Numbered from the stretch's first letter, positions 35,695 through 46,045 are shown. The stretch is DNA of 64,000 bases from Cochlodiniinecator piscidefendens (GCF_011326755.1 NZ_JAAOIE010000001.1:336344-400343), one strand, 5' to 3'. Numbers and translations are program-made. Notes: generated by a model from the letters alone, not told the origin.

Positions 35695-38503
35695 TTTCTC
35701 TCTCCAAAGATGGAATACGCGCCATTGCCGTATCCACCACCTGACCGGCTGCTTCTGCCTGATTATTCAAACGCAGCGCAAGCCCATTTGCGCCTCCACC
35801 GTCTGTTTCACCCAATTCCCGCAACAAAAATTCAACCCCGCCACTTCCGACCTCCCCCAGTTCCAAAGGTTTCTCAGTCAGTAGCTTTGTGCAAAGCTGA
35901 AGACGCTGAAAGGAAGTGTAAGATGACATAAGTGTGGATTTTTCTTCACGTGTTAGCCATCCAAGGCGAACGCCTGCAGACAACTGCCCATTCACCGACC
36001 TCTGAATGCTTCCACTCATCAAAGCGGCGGCTTCAGCGCAAAGTTCAATATCTTGCATACGTCCCGGCCCCAGCTTTGCCTCCCATTCATGTGTTGCAGG
36101 CTTGGCCTCAGCCAAACGTTCCCGCATCTCAATCACATCCTGAAGCACCGTTTCAGGCGCGCCTTTCTCCGACACAATTGTCGTACGCAACGACTCGACT
36201 TGCGCCATGACCTCTGGCTCACCTGCAATGGCGCGCGCGCGAGTCAACGCAAGATGTTCCCATGTCCAGGCTTCATCACGTTGATAGTTTTCAAAAGATG
36301 CAACCGATGTTGCGACTGGCCCTTGCCGCCCAGAAGGGCGTAATCGCATATCAACCTCGTACAATCGCCCCTCCGCCATCTGCGCCGATACCGCGGCAAC
36401 CAATGCCTGCGTCAGCCGCGCATAATAAGGTCGCGTCGCCAAAGGCCGCCGTCCATCAGAACTATCAACCCCATCTGCATCGTAAATCACAATCAAATCG
36501 AGATCAGATTGCGCGGATAGACGCCCTGCCCCCAACGATCCCATTCCCAATACCATCGCCCCTTTGCCAGGCGCAGCGCCGTGTTTCCGGGCGAACTCGC
36601 AGCTCACGGGCCCCCATAACGCGGCGACAGCAGCTTCGGCTAAGTCGGCATATTGCTTTGCCGCTTCTTGCGCATCAATGAGGCCACGCAGGTGATGCAC
36701 ACCGATACGAAAATGCCACTCCTTCGCCCAGCGTCGCGCACCATCAAGTTGCCGTTCGTAATCATCATAATTCTCTAATTGTTCATTCAGATCTTCGCGC
36801 AGCTGTGACATTCCCGGCCATGGGGCAAAAAAGCTGCCGCCAAGAACCGCATCCAAGACTGAAGAATTTTTTGATAAATGCTGCGCTAAAGCCGGTGAGG
36901 TCGTGCAAATATCAGCCAACAGATCAATAAGCTGAGGATTGGCCTCAAAGAGCGAAAACAATTGCACGCCTGCCGGTAAATTTGCCAAGAACCCATCAAA
37001 CTGAGTCAAAACCTCGTCTGGTTTTGTCCCTTGATACAATCGTTTTAACAACTCAGGTTTTAGGCGCCTAAAAATCGTCACCGCCCGGTCAGAACGCAGC
37101 GCGGGGTATGTTGACCACCTTGATACAATCGTTTCGGCAGTTTCGGACAGTTCTGGCATATCTTCACCCGCTTCATCTGGCGCAAAGAATCCTTCGGTCA
37201 AGTCGTGCACTTCGTCCAGCTCGGCACGTAACCGCGACTTGAGTAGTGCTACGTCAGCTTCGCCCATAAACGCAGCGAGCCGTTCAAAACCCTCATCGCT
37301 GGTTGGCAAACTATGAGTCTGGGCATCATTCACCATCTGAAGTCGGTGTTCAATTTCGCGGTGGGTGCGATAGCGGGTCGTCAACGTGTCAGCCACATCT
37401 TTTGGAACCCAACCTTTTTGCGCCAATGCTGCTAACCCATCGACCGTTCCACGACATCGCAAATCGACATCACGTCCACCAGAAATCAATTGCCGTGTCT
37501 GTGTGAAAAACTCAATTTCACGAATGCCCCCGCGCCCCAGTTTCATGTTGTGGCCGGATAGCTTTATCGCCCCACCTAATCCTTTATGATCCCGAATGCG
37601 TAATCGCATATCATGTGCGTCCTGAATGGCCGCGAAATCCAAATGTTTACGCCACACAAAGGGACGCAGTCGGTCTAGATAACACCAACCTGCCTCGACA
37701 TCACCGGCACATGGGCGCGCTTTGATATGGGCGGCACGTTCCCAAGTGCGCCCAAGGCTTTCGTAATACCGCTCAGCGGTTTCCATCGACAGACAGACCG
37801 GAGTCGACAACGGATCAGGGCGCAAACGTAAATCTGTCCGAAAGACATAACCTTCGCCAGTGGGGTCGTTCAACATCGCGGCCATTTTGCGCGTTGCCCG
37901 GATAAAGCTTGCGCGCGCGTCGTGATAATCCTCCGGCGCAAACCGGCTTTCGTCAAATAGGCAAATCAAATCAATGTCGGAGGAATAGTTTAACTCCCCC
38001 GCGCCCATTTTTCCCATAGCGAGCGCAACCATTCCCCCCGCCGTTGCGATGTCATCTTCGCCCATGCCGGGTAATTTTTTGCGCTTGATTTCATGTGCGA
38101 CGCAGGCCTTCATCGCGAGATCTACCGCCAAATCGGCAAAATCTGATAACGTACCTGTCACGTGTTCCAGTGCCCAAACACCGCCAACATCCGCAAGCCC
38201 GGTGAACAATGCAATCCGCCGTTTGGCCTGACGCAATGCCACAGCAATTTGATCAAAGGGCGTCTCCCGTAACTGTTCAAACACTCCAGCGACAACAGTT
38301 TCTGGGGATTGCTCCAATGCCGCGCGCAGCCAAGTGTTTTCACGCAACATCAATGTTGAAAAATACGGGCTGCATCCCGCTGCTCCAAGAATAAGCGCGC
38401 GCGCCTCGTGGATTGTGTCAACGGCTAATAATGCCTCTTCGGCACGATCAATATCAAAAGGAATCGGCGTGCGGGAAATACGGGATGCAAAGGTCATACG
38501 CAT
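35672..38503 (-). CDS. glnE: Bifunctional glutamine synthetase adenylyltransferase/deadenylylase
   Basis: Controls glutamine synthetase by reversible AMP transfer according to PII state. 943 residues, two nucleotidyltransferase domains: MGKMGAGELNYSSDIDLICLFD near 170 (deadenylylation half) and MGSLGAGRLSAQSDLDLIVIYD near 650 (adenylylation half), each followed by a GlnD-PII uridylyltransferase-like helical region. The start may be two codons later (38497, MTFASRI). Confidence 0.95.
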   Translation of the reverse strand: MRMTFASRISRTPIPFDIDRAEEALLAVDTIHEARALILGAAGCSPYFSTLMLRENTWLRAALEQSPETVVAGVFEQLRETPFDQIAVALRQAKRRIALFTGLADVGGVWALEHVTGTLSDFADLAVDLAMKACVAHEIKRKKLPGMGEDDIATAGGMVALAMGKMGAGELNYSSDIDLICLFDESRFAPEDYHDARASFIRATRKMAAMLNDPTGEGYVFRTDLRLRPDPLSTPVCLSMETAERYYESLGRTWERAAHIKARPCAGDVEAGWCYLDRLRPFVWRKHLDFAAIQDAHDMRLRIRDHKGLGGAIKLSGHNMKLGRGGIREIEFFTQTRQLISGGRDVDLRCRGTVDGLAALAQKGWVPKDVADTLTTRYRTHREIEHRLQMVNDAQTHSLPTSDEGFERLAAFMGEADVALLKSRLRAELDEVHDLTEGFFAPDEAGEDMPELSETAETIVSRWSTYPALRSDRAVTIFRRLKPELLKRLYQGTKPDEVLTQFDGFLANLPAGVQLFSLFEANPQLIDLLADICTTSPALAQHLSKNSSVLDAVLGGSFFAPWPGMSQLREDLNEQLENYDDYERQLDGARRWAKEWHFRIGVHHLRGLIDAQEAAKQYADLAEAAVAALWGPVSCEFARKHGAAPGKGAMVLGMGSLGAGRLSAQSDLDLIVIYDADGVDSSDGRRPLATRPYYARLTQALVAAVSAQMAEGRLYEVDMRLRPSGRQGPVATSVASFENYQRDEAWTWEHLALTRARAIAGEPEVMAQVESLRTTIVSEKGAPETVLQDVIEMRERLAEAKPATHEWEAKLGPGRMQDIELCAEAAALMSGSIQRSVNGQLSAGVRLGWLTREEKSTLMSSYTSFQRLQLCTKLLTEKPLELGEVGSGGVEFLLRELGETDGGGANGLALRLNNQAEAAGQVVDTAMARIPSLERENDRSKNN

Positions 38504-38588
38504 TTGTGCGTTGCGACGCTTTGGTGGTCAACGTCCTTCGTGACGCTAAGGTTTTGACAGCCATGTAGGAGGCACTTAACCTCGTAGT

Positions 38589-38993
38589 ATGACTCACCCA
38601 TTCCAATCAACAGCGGTTGAAAACGCCTTTACTGCATTTCCGTCCCCACAACGTGCGCACCTTATGTCTCTACGTGACCTCATTTTCAATGTTGCCGCAA
38701 AAACGGAGCATGTCGGAGCGATCAAAGAAACTTTAAAATGGGGGCAGCCCTCTTTTGTTGCGAAAACTGGCACACCGATACGTGTAGGTCTAAGCAAAAT
38801 AGGCGAATACGCCATCTACACCCATTGTCAAACATCCGTTATCTCTGATTTTCAGAAAATGTTTCCGCACGATTTCAGATATGACGGGAACCGTGCTATT
38901 CTTTTTGGCCCGGCTGAACCTTTTCCTGCAGCCACCCTCAGCATCTTTATCCATAGCGCACTAACGTATCACAAAAACTCCTTTTCAGATTAA
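38589..38993 (+). CDS. DUF1801 (YdhG-like) protein
   Basis: 134 residues with the DUF1801 pattern: LRDLIFNVAAKTE, ETLKWGQPSFVAKTGTPIRVG, and a core that ends YDGNRAILFGP. Cytoplasmic, function unknown. Stands alone, divergent from glnE. Confidence 0.82.
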   Translation: MTHPFQSTAVENAFTAFPSPQRAHLMSLRDLIFNVAAKTEHVGAIKETLKWGQPSFVAKTGTPIRVGLSKIGEYAIYTHCQTSVISDFQKMFPHDFRYDGNRAILFGPAEPFPAATLSIFIHSALTYHKNSFSD

Positions 38994-39080
38994 GCATCTG
39001 AATTAAAACAATAAATTAAAATAATGTAAATTTCATTCACATATTCACTTGAAACTTCATCACAAATCCCCAAATCTGGT

Positions 39081-39099
39081 ATGTGAAAGGCATTCACAT
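39081..39099. repeat. Inverted repeat before DUF2852 gene
   Basis: ATGTGAA-N5-TTCACAT (7-bp perfect arms) lies 26 bases before the next ATG. The CATTCACAT half also occurs near 39034-39042. Candidate operator in a 131-bp A/T-rich gap. Confidence 0.35.
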
Positions 39100-39124
39100 T
39101 AATAAAACCAAATAGGAGATTTAA

Positions 39125-39541
39125 ATGAGCACCGTTGCCACCTGGCCCACCCAAGCTGAAACATGGCTCGACGAACGCGGCAAAGGCGCCTGGATCGCAG
39201 CAATGGTCCTTGGCTTTATTTTCGTTTGGCCTGTGGGCCTCGCTCTTCTTGCTTACATGATCTGGAGTAAACGCATGTTTTCTGGCAAATGCGGCCATCG
39301 CCGCCGTAAATCTGATGCTTATAACACCATGAAGTCACATGGCTTTAAATCCAGCGGCAACACAGCCTTTGATGCTTACAAAGCAGATACGTTACGTCGT
39401 CTCGAAGATGAACAAGATAGCTTTGAGGCCTTTCTGGAGCGTTTGCGCGATGCCAAAGATAAATCAGAATTCGACGCGTTCATGGATGATCGTGCCAAAA
39501 AAGCAAACGAGAGCATCGACGACAAACCAATCGACGCTTAA
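39125..39541 (+). CDS. DUF2852 membrane protein
   Basis: 138 residues with one helix (about 21-44, WIAAMVLGFIFVWPVGLALLAY) and a charged cytoplasmic tail in which YKADTLRRLEDEQDSFEAFLERLRDAKDKSEFDAFM is strongly helical. AGGAGA precedes the ATG. Followed by the RDD gene. Function unknown. Confidence 0.85.
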   Translation: MSTVATWPTQAETWLDERGKGAWIAAMVLGFIFVWPVGLALLAYMIWSKRMFSGKCGHRRRKSDAYNTMKSHGFKSSGNTAFDAYKADTLRRLEDEQDSFEAFLERLRDAKDKSEFDAFMDDRAKKANESIDDKPIDA

Positions 39542-39593
39542 CAACAGGGGCGGCCTGTACGGGCCGCATCCTCATCACTAAATAGGATTTCCA

Positions 39594-40046
39594 ATGCCTG
39601 ATGCAGCCCTATGGGGCCTTCCCGACCCGGAGCGCGAAGCAGATTTTTACGCCGATATCCCGACAAAACGGTTCTTTGCCTGGATCATCGATACGGTTCT
39701 TACGACTGTTATAACGATCATCATCGTTCCCTTCACAGCGTTTACAGCAGTATTTTTTCTGCCGTTCTTATTTCTCGTTGTGAACTTTCTGTATCGTTGG
39801 GCAACCCTATCCAATCGCTCAGCCACATGGGGTATGCGTTTGGTTTCAATCGAATTCAGATCACGCGACGGTCAGACCTTTGATGGATCTCTTGCGTTGT
39901 TGCACACACTCGGCTCGACAATCCAATGGTCCATGATCCTACCTCAGCTTGCTTCGATCTTTACCATTGTCACAACCTCGCGTTCTCAGAGCTTAACAGA
40001 CATGGTTTTAGGCACCGCTGCGATTAACCATCGTGCACGTTCTTAG
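39594..40046 (+). CDS. RDD family membrane protein
   Basis: 150 residues; the RDD motif appears as RFFAWIIDTVLTTVI at the first helix, with two further helices and WATLSNRSATWGMRLVSIE. Neighbouring DUF2852 and bpt genes occur together in roseobacters. Role unknown, possibly ion exchange or envelope adaptation. Confidence 0.86.
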   Translation: MPDAALWGLPDPEREADFYADIPTKRFFAWIIDTVLTTVITIIIVPFTAFTAVFFLPFLFLVVNFLYRWATLSNRSATWGMRLVSIEFRSRDGQTFDGSLALLHTLGSTIQWSMILPQLASIFTIVTTSRSQSLTDMVLGTAAINHRARS

Positions 40047-40139
40047 CCTTTCTGGCGTACAATTTTAAATTGACGGCTTGGCGCTTCCCCGAACTCTTGT
40101 TAGATTTCTGTAAACAGAACTAAGGTATTAGAGTCCCTG

Positions 40140-40973
40140 ATGCGCCATAGCCTTCCTCTTGCTCCACAGTTTTATGTGACAGCTCCGCAATCTTGCCCCT
40201 ATTTGGAGGGTCGGCAAGAACGCAAGCTTTTTACCGCATTACAAGGGGATACAGCACAAACTTTAAACGACTCTTTATCTAAACAAGGCTTCCGTCGATC
40301 GCAAAATGTTTTGTATCGACCTTCTTGTGCAGATTGCTCTTCCTGCCTTTCTGCACGGATACGAGTAGCGGATTTTAAACCAAGCAAAACTCAAAAACGC
40401 ATAATGAAACGCAACAGTGACTTGTCTCGTTATGCAAGAAGCCCCTGGGCAACCGAAGAACAGTATAGCCTTTTCCGAGAATATTTGGATTCTCGCCACG
40501 CCGAAGGCGGCATGGCAGACATGGATGTCTTTGAATTCGCGGCTATGATCGAAGAGACCCCAATTCGCAGCCGCGTCATTGAATACCTCAGCAATAAAGA
40601 CGAGGAAGAACTTGCCGCCGTTTGCCTAACCGACATTTTGGATGATGGCGTTTCAATGGTCTATTCGTTCTACGCCCCGTCCCGTATGCGCGACAGTCTG
40701 GGCACTTATGTTATTTTGGATCATATCAAAATCGCCCAAGACGCAGGCCTGCCTTATGTTTACCTCGGGTATTGGGTCCCGGGCAGTGCTAAGATGGGAT
40801 ATAAATCGGCCTTTAGCGCACTTGAGGTGTTTAATGGAACAGCTTGGGCCCCTTTAGACAATCCAGATACATTCACAGCCGAGCCTCACCCGCTCTCGAA
40901 TGATCCTATTGCTGTACAGGTCGCCAATATTTCTCTGCCTGACTCAATGACCCCCTCTAAACATCGAAAGTAA
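40140..40973 (+). CDS. bpt: Aspartate/glutamate leucyltransferase
   Basis: Adds Leu from Leu-tRNA to N-terminal Asp or Glu of proteins, marking them for ClpAP (N-degron pathway). 277 residues of the ATE family: N-terminal [36 protein letters not shown], then [10 protein letters not shown] and [17 protein letters not shown]. The family also includes eukaryotic arginyltransferases; bacterial members of this type are leucyltransferases. Confidence 0.93.
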   Translation: MRHSLPLAPQFYVTAPQSCPYLEGRQERKLFTALQGDTAQTLNDSLSKQGFRRSQNVLYRPSCADCSSCLSARIRVADFKPSKTQKRIMKRNSDLSRYARSPWATEEQYSLFREYLDSRHAEGGMADMDVFEFAAMIEETPIRSRVIEYLSNKDEEELAAVCLTDILDDGVSMVYSFYAPSRMRDSLGTYVILDHIKIAQDAGLPYVYLGYWVPGSAKMGYKSAFSALEVFNGTAWAPLDNPDTFTAEPHPLSNDPIAVQVANISLPDSMTPSKHRK

Positions 40974-40977
40974 TCCC

Positions 40978-41370
40978 TTGTCGCAATCCCTTTTTGCAGT
41001 TGCACTGCTGGTGTCAGATTATGATGCCGGCCTTAAGTTTTATGTGGACACCCTAGGTTTCGATTTGATCGAAGACACCCCTATGGGCCCAGAAAAACGA
41101 TGGGTGATGATTGCACCGCCCGGCTCGACTGGCACTCGGTTACTGCTTGCACGCGCTGCATCTGAACAACAAACCCAAGCTATTGGCAATCAAACCGGCG
41201 GACGCGTAGGTTTCTTTCTCACCACAGATCAATTCCAAAAAGATTATGACCGTATGAAATCCGCAGGTGTTCATTTTGAAGAAGATCCACGGCACGAACC
41301 ATATGGTTGGGTGGTGGTTTTCCAGGATCCTTGGGGCAATCGTTGGGATCTTTTGGAACGCAACAGCTGA
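40978..41370 (+). CDS. VOC family protein
   Basis: Glyoxalase/bleomycin-resistance fold, 130 residues, with VALLVSDYDAGLKFYVDTLGF at the start and VVVFQDPWGNRWDLLE at the end. It begins with TTG at 40978, four bases after the bpt stop; no ATG or GTG fits the fold. Substrate unknown. Confidence 0.82.
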   Translation: MSQSLFAVALLVSDYDAGLKFYVDTLGFDLIEDTPMGPEKRWVMIAPPGSTGTRLLLARAASEQQTQAIGNQTGGRVGFFLTTDQFQKDYDRMKSAGVHFEEDPRHEPYGWVVVFQDPWGNRWDLLERNS

Positions 41371-41412
41371 ACGTAACACCCGCCGGAGGGCCAAAGGCCC
41401 GACACATACAGC

Positions 41413-41437
41413 AAAGCCGCCCCGAAGGGCGGCTTTT
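41413..41437. terminator. Bidirectional terminator between bpt-VOC and the TRAP operon
   Basis: AAAGCCGCCC-CGAA-GGGCGGCTTT, perfect 10 bp with a tetraloop, with T on one side and A on the other. It serves the convergent VOC and dctM genes. Confidence 0.9.
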
Positions 41438-41459
41438 CATTTTAGTAGGCAATACCTGC

Positions 41460-43814
41460 TTAATGTCCAATGAGGTTTGGAACGATCGTCACGACGGATG
41501 GGAACATCCATAACAACAGCAAGCCAAATACCTGAATGAAGACAAACGGAATGATCCCACGGTAGATATGACCCGTTGTCACCTCTTTTGGGGCTACTCC
41601 GCGCAGATAAAACAGAGCAAATCCAAACGGAGGCGTTAAGAACGATGTTTGCAAATTCACCGCAATCATGATCGTGACCCATTTTGGGTCCATGGTTCCA
41701 CCATAGATAACCGGCCCTACGATTGGGATTACTATGTAAATGATTTCAAGGAAATCAAGCACAAACCCCAGTACGAACAGAACCAGCATCACAATCAGGA
41801 AAACCTGAATTTCACTGTCAAAGCTCCGCAGGAATTGTTGAATATAGTGTTCCCCACCAAAGGAAATCACCACCAAGTTCAACAACTGAGATCCGATCAA
41901 AATCGTGAATACCATCGATGTGACCTTGGCCGTTTCCCGAACGATGGGCGTAAGCACCATTCCACGGAACAACACCCAGCACGCGAACAGAATGCCAAAG
42001 ATTGAAAACAGGTAGGCACATTGCGCAACGATAAACGCAATCCAGTCTTCGACAGGCACATCATTCCGAGACACGCGTAAATCAAAGTTCACCCCGATCA
42101 GGATCATGATGACAATCGCAAAAGATGTCATAATCACCATCTTACCGGATTTTTCCTCATCACGCAGTCGACGGAATGCCGCGAGCATTATCGCCCCACC
42201 TGCCCCAAGCGCCGCTGCTGGCGTCGGGTTGGTGATACCACCCAAGATCGATCCCAACACAGCAATGATCAGGATGAGTGGAGGAAAGACAACTCTTAGC
42301 AACTGGTTCTGTCCCAAAAGGAACGTGGCGTATTTACAGCCATAGAACGTCAGAACCAATGGTACCGCGAGCAGCAATATTGTAACGCCTGGCGTCGTCA
42401 AAGGGCTGATCAGGAACACATCCACCAACAACCCCAAGGCAACCCCAGACAATCCCACCCAGAGCTTACGTGGATCAGCCGAAGGCTTAACTCCACGTGC
42501 CGTCGTCAAAACCAATGCCAGCAGAATAAATGCAACGCCTACACCGGTTCCAATGACCGGAGCAGTCGCAATATTCTGGGACAACTGTTCAGCTTGCTCA
42601 TCTTCTGTCAACGCGCGGCTTTCTTGAACGCCACCGGCGTCATCGATGGACTGCTGCTGAGAAACCGCAATATCCCATTTTTCCTGACCATGAAGGTCAA
42701 TCATGGACGCCTGACATTGCGCTGAAACATTGGTTCGTAGGACAGCGCTTTCGCTCCGCTGAGAGTAACTGCCCACGCTCACATCTTGTGATCCAACAAA
42801 TCCAAGCGTCCCCGCCAAGATCAAACCACCGATCAATGCAACCGGGGCGCCAAGGAACCATGACAGTGCTTCATTGCGGGTAATCACCTCTCCACCGTTA
42901 TCATCCAGAATAAGCGGCGGCGCTTTATGTGGCTTTAGCAATGCGTAAACAAAAGCATAGGTCGCATAGAGAACAGCCAGCATAATTCCAGGCAGCAATG
43001 CCGCTTGGAACAACGTCCCAACAGACACAACCGCAGATTCACCCAGATAGGTTAAGGCATTAGAACATCCCGCTTCTTGGGCGCGTTGTTCTTGGGCTGC
43101 AGAATACAGATCCCCTGCCAAAGTGCCCAACAAAACGATCACAATCGATGGCGGAATAATCTGCCCTAAGGTTCCGGATGCCGCAATGACGCCCGTTGCC
43201 AATTCAGGTGAATAGTTGTTGCGCAACATTGTCGGCAGCGACAGCAGACCCATGGTAACAACAGTTGCCCCAACGATCCCGGTCGACGCCGCTAGAAACG
43301 CCCCAACGACAACAACAGACACGGCAAGCCCACCCGGAAGCGGACCAAATACCTTAGCCATTGTGGTAAGTAGATCATTGGCGATTTTTGAACGTTCAAG
43401 GGTAATCCCCATCAGAACAAACATCAAAACGGCCAAAAGCGTTTCAATAGATTGCCCAGCAAAGACACGTTCGTTCATTCGGTTGACGATAAACGCAATG
43501 TTACGATCCAGTGCAATTTCCCAGCCGCGATCAAAGAGAGGCCCAGCGTATGTCGGAAGATCAGGGTATCTGAAACTCGACACGGTATCTGGGTGAACCC
43601 CGCTATCAATCAGCGCCCGATACGCATCAGTCCCACGGTCAATTGCATTGTGTTGCAACACCCCTGCGCTATCCAGCCCAGCAATAATTGCAAAAGATAT
43701 GACTGCCGCGCCACCAATGGCAAACGCCACCGGAAAGCCTGACAGGATGCCTCCAAAGAGGCAAAGGAAGACGATGATCAGGCCGATCTCGACGCCATCA
43801 AGTCCAAAAAGCAT
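41460..43814 (-). CDS. dctM: TRAP transporter large permease, enlarged DctM
   Basis: Membrane subunit that carries a carboxylate solute with Na+. DctM marks: GFPVAFAIGG, VLMFVLMGITLERS, STGIVGATVVTMGLLSLP, SGTLGQIIPPS in the first 250 residues, and LQTSFLTPPFGFALFYLRGV near the end. At 784 residues it is far longer than the usual ~430: about 300 residues are inserted in the middle, with a polar segment (residues ~345-410, Ser/Gln rich) and extra helices. Encoded 14 bases after dctQ. The permease is of the FcbT3-like kind, by pattern. Confidence 0.92.
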   Translation of the reverse strand: MLFGLDGVEIGLIIVFLCLFGGILSGFPVAFAIGGAAVISFAIIAGLDSAGVLQHNAIDRGTDAYRALIDSGVHPDTVSSFRYPDLPTYAGPLFDRGWEIALDRNIAFIVNRMNERVFAGQSIETLLAVLMFVLMGITLERSKIANDLLTTMAKVFGPLPGGLAVSVVVVGAFLAASTGIVGATVVTMGLLSLPTMLRNNYSPELATGVIAASGTLGQIIPPSIVIVLLGTLAGDLYSAAQEQRAQEAGCSNALTYLGESAVVSVGTLFQAALLPGIMLAVLYATYAFVYALLKPHKAPPLILDDNGGEVITRNEALSWFLGAPVALIGGLILAGTLGFVGSQDVSVGSYSQRSESAVLRTNVSAQCQASMIDLHGQEKWDIAVSQQQSIDDAGGVQESRALTEDEQAEQLSQNIATAPVIGTGVGVAFILLALVLTTARGVKPSADPRKLWVGLSGVALGLLVDVFLISPLTTPGVTILLLAVPLVLTFYGCKYATFLLGQNQLLRVVFPPLILIIAVLGSILGGITNPTPAAALGAGGAIMLAAFRRLRDEEKSGKMVIMTSFAIVIMILIGVNFDLRVSRNDVPVEDWIAFIVAQCAYLFSIFGILFACWVLFRGMVLTPIVRETAKVTSMVFTILIGSQLLNLVVISFGGEHYIQQFLRSFDSEIQVFLIVMLVLFVLGFVLDFLEIIYIVIPIVGPVIYGGTMDPKWVTIMIAVNLQTSFLTPPFGFALFYLRGVAPKEVTTGHIYRGIIPFVFIQVFGLLLLWMFPSVVTIVPNLIGH

Positions 43815-43828
43815 GTGTTCTGCCCCTA

Positions 43829-44725
43829 TTAATGAGTGCCTTCATAGGCTTCTTCACCTTCGCCCAGAGAATCTCTGTCGAGGTATTTGCCGATGCTTCC
43901 TTCGCCCTCTTTCCATTCAAGGAACGAGCGATAGAAAAACGCAATGGCATGCAAGAAAACCAAACCTGCATAGGCCAACAGCAGGATTTTAAATAAGAAA
44001 TACGCATTAAACCCATTCGGTGAAAACCCGATGGTTTCAACGTTCCAACGCAACGCCCGCGATTTGTTGAGCAAGCGCTCTAAACTATCAGAAGCAGATG
44101 GATTAGGGACAACCAGATGTCGCCACATGAAAAACCACCCGTATAACCAAACTAATACAGCCACTGGCATCATGAAAAACAGCGAACCAAACATGTCGAT
44201 TACGCGCTTTGTACGATGGCTCACGATAGAGTAAACCAGATCAACACGCACATGACCGCCTTGAACGAAAGTGTAAGTCACGCACATGGCAACAATCAGC
44301 GCATTGTATAGTTTTAGTTCCTCGGCCCACCAACTTACGTCTTGGGTGAAAAGTGATCCAAATCCGATCCCAATTTCTGGTGTTGCAAAGATACGTTGCA
44401 CAAACACGATCACGATTTGCTGCAAAACCATCAGCAAACCAGCCCACGCAAAGAACCGCCCTATTGCATTTGCAAACCCTTCAAGCCCGCGCACACAGCC
44501 CCACATGAATTCATTGCGCCACAGGCCAATCCCGGTCACAATTAAAAAAGTGGTCATAATAACGAAGAACAGTTCAGCGGAACCGCCATAGTAAATGAAG
44601 CGCATGATCGCTTCTTTGTTTGACCAGTCGAGCCACAGGCTTGGGTGCGTTATAGCATAGCCAAGGTTGTAGAATGACATGGCAAGGTTTTGAATAAACC
44701 ACCAAATGCCAGATAGCATCCTCAC
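43829..44725 (-). CDS. dctQ: TRAP transporter small permease
   Basis: Small membrane subunit, 298 residues, longer than usual DctQ (160-200). Core marks GFANAIGRFFAWAGLLMVLQQ and YTFVQGGHVRVDLVYSIVSHRTKRVIDMFGSLFFMMP match DctQ helices 1-3. An N-terminal extra hydrophobic part and an additional C-terminal helix account for the length. Works with the enlarged DctM. Confidence 0.9.
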   Translation of the reverse strand: MRMLSGIWWFIQNLAMSFYNLGYAITHPSLWLDWSNKEAIMRFIYYGGSAELFFVIMTTFLIVTGIGLWRNEFMWGCVRGLEGFANAIGRFFAWAGLLMVLQQIVIVFVQRIFATPEIGIGFGSLFTQDVSWWAEELKLYNALIVAMCVTYTFVQGGHVRVDLVYSIVSHRTKRVIDMFGSLFFMMPVAVLVWLYGWFFMWRHLVVPNPSASDSLERLLNKSRALRWNVETIGFSPNGFNAYFLFKILLLAYAGLVFLHAIAFFYRSFLEWKEGEGSIGKYLDRDSLGEGEEAYEGTH

Positions 44726-44774
44726 CTCCTATATATTTTAGGAATTCTGCTCTTTGTCCCGAAGCAGCAAGGAA

Positions 44775-44805
44775 AAGGCCCCTCAGAAATATCCTGAGAG
44801 GCCTT
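44775..44805 (-). terminator. Intercistronic hairpin between dctP and dctQ
   Basis: Minus-strand stem AAGGCC-T/C-CTCAG with one mismatch and a 7-nt loop, followed by TTTTCC, 14 bases after dctP. Such a leaky terminator would give more binding protein than permease. Confidence 0.65.
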
Positions 44806-44818
44806 AGAGTCAGAACGA

Positions 44819-45901
44819 TTAGCCCAGTACGCGGTCGCGCTGCTGGCGGTACTGACCTTCAGAACGTGTCAACCAACCAGAAGACGCCTGCATAGAAGCC
44901 TTCATGCTGTCGTGAATTTCTGCGTACAGATCATCGCTGCGATACTGATTTAATGTTTCGCTTGCAGCCGCGCCCATTGCATCCCAAACGCTATCTGGGA
45001 ATTCAAGAACCTGAACACCGCCAGCTTGCAAACGCTGCAGTGCTGCGCCGTTGTTGTTCAAGAATTGAGCCAAGTTCCACTGGTGACATTCAGCAGCAGC
45101 GGTTTCGATGATTTTCTGGTGCGCCGGAGACAGCTCTTCGAATACATCGCGGTTTGTAGCAAGCGATAGACCTGCGCCTGGCTCGTGGAAACCAGCAGTG
45201 TAATAGTACTGAGTGATCTCTTGGAAACCGGCTTTTTCGTCAGCCCATGGACCGATCCATTCGGTGCCATCGATCGCACCAGAAGCGAGCGCTTGGTATA
45301 CTTCTGAACCCGGAAGATTTTGAACAGAGGCGCCCATGCGACCCAACGCTTCACCACCAAGACCTGGCATACGGAACTTCAAACCTTGGAAGTCTTCTGG
45401 ACCATTGATCTCATTACGGAACCAACCACCAGCTTGTGCGCCAGTGTTGCCAGCCAAGAATGATTTCAAACCAAAGATTTCACCAAGCTGATCGTGGTAA
45501 CCAGCGCCGCCGCCGTGATAATACCAGTTTGCCAATTCTTGAGCTGTCATGCCAAACGGAACAGCCGTAAAGAATGCATAACCTGGGTGCTGACCAACAA
45601 AATAGTAGTCTGCGCCATGATACATATCTGCTTGACCAGAAGTTACAGCATCGAAAACTTCGAACGCACCAACGAGTTCACCAGCCGCTTTGACTTCGAC
45701 AGTCAAAGAACCGTCAGACATTGTTGTAATGGTATCTGCAGCACGTTGGGCCGCATCAAAAACACCTGCAAGGCCACGGCCCCAAGTTGTAACCATAGTC
45801 AATGTGCGGCGCCCTTGAGCATAAGCCGGCGCAGCTAGAGTTGACGCAGCAGCAGCTGAGCCACCCAGCGCAGATGTCTTCAAAAACGAACGACGATCCA
45901 T
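44819..45901 (-). CDS. dctP: TRAP transporter substrate-binding protein (TakP/DctP family)
   Basis: Periplasmic receptor, 360 residues, with a Tat-type signal (MDRRSFLKTSALGG, cleavage near AYA/QG at 28-29). Mid-protein NTGAQAGGWF and GLKFRMPGLGGEALGRMG (with the carboxylate-binding Arg) match the TakP/lactate-binding branch, so a 2-oxo acid or hydroxy acid is the likely ligand. Its start faces the histidine kinase gene across the control region. GGGAGA precedes the ATG. Confidence 0.9.
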   Translation of the reverse strand: MDRRSFLKTSALGGSAAAASTLAAPAYAQGRRTLTMVTTWGRGLAGVFDAAQRAADTITTMSDGSLTVEVKAAGELVGAFEVFDAVTSGQADMYHGADYYFVGQHPGYAFFTAVPFGMTAQELANWYYHGGGAGYHDQLGEIFGLKSFLAGNTGAQAGGWFRNEINGPEDFQGLKFRMPGLGGEALGRMGASVQNLPGSEVYQALASGAIDGTEWIGPWADEKAGFQEITQYYYTAGFHEPGAGLSLATNRDVFEELSPAHQKIIETAAAECHQWNLAQFLNNNGAALQRLQAGGVQVLEFPDSVWDAMGAAASETLNQYRSDDLYAEIHDSMKASMQASSGWLTRSEGQYRQQRDRVLG

Positions 45902-46045
45902 TAAAATTTCTCCCTTAGAGTTAATGTCCGCTAATTTGATAGCGGTTCATTCCAGTACACGCACACTAAGGCGTGAGCGCAATATCGAAAATACCGACAA
46001 CTACGTAGATAAGCCAAAATTGTTAGATTTCCGAACCAATTTGCT

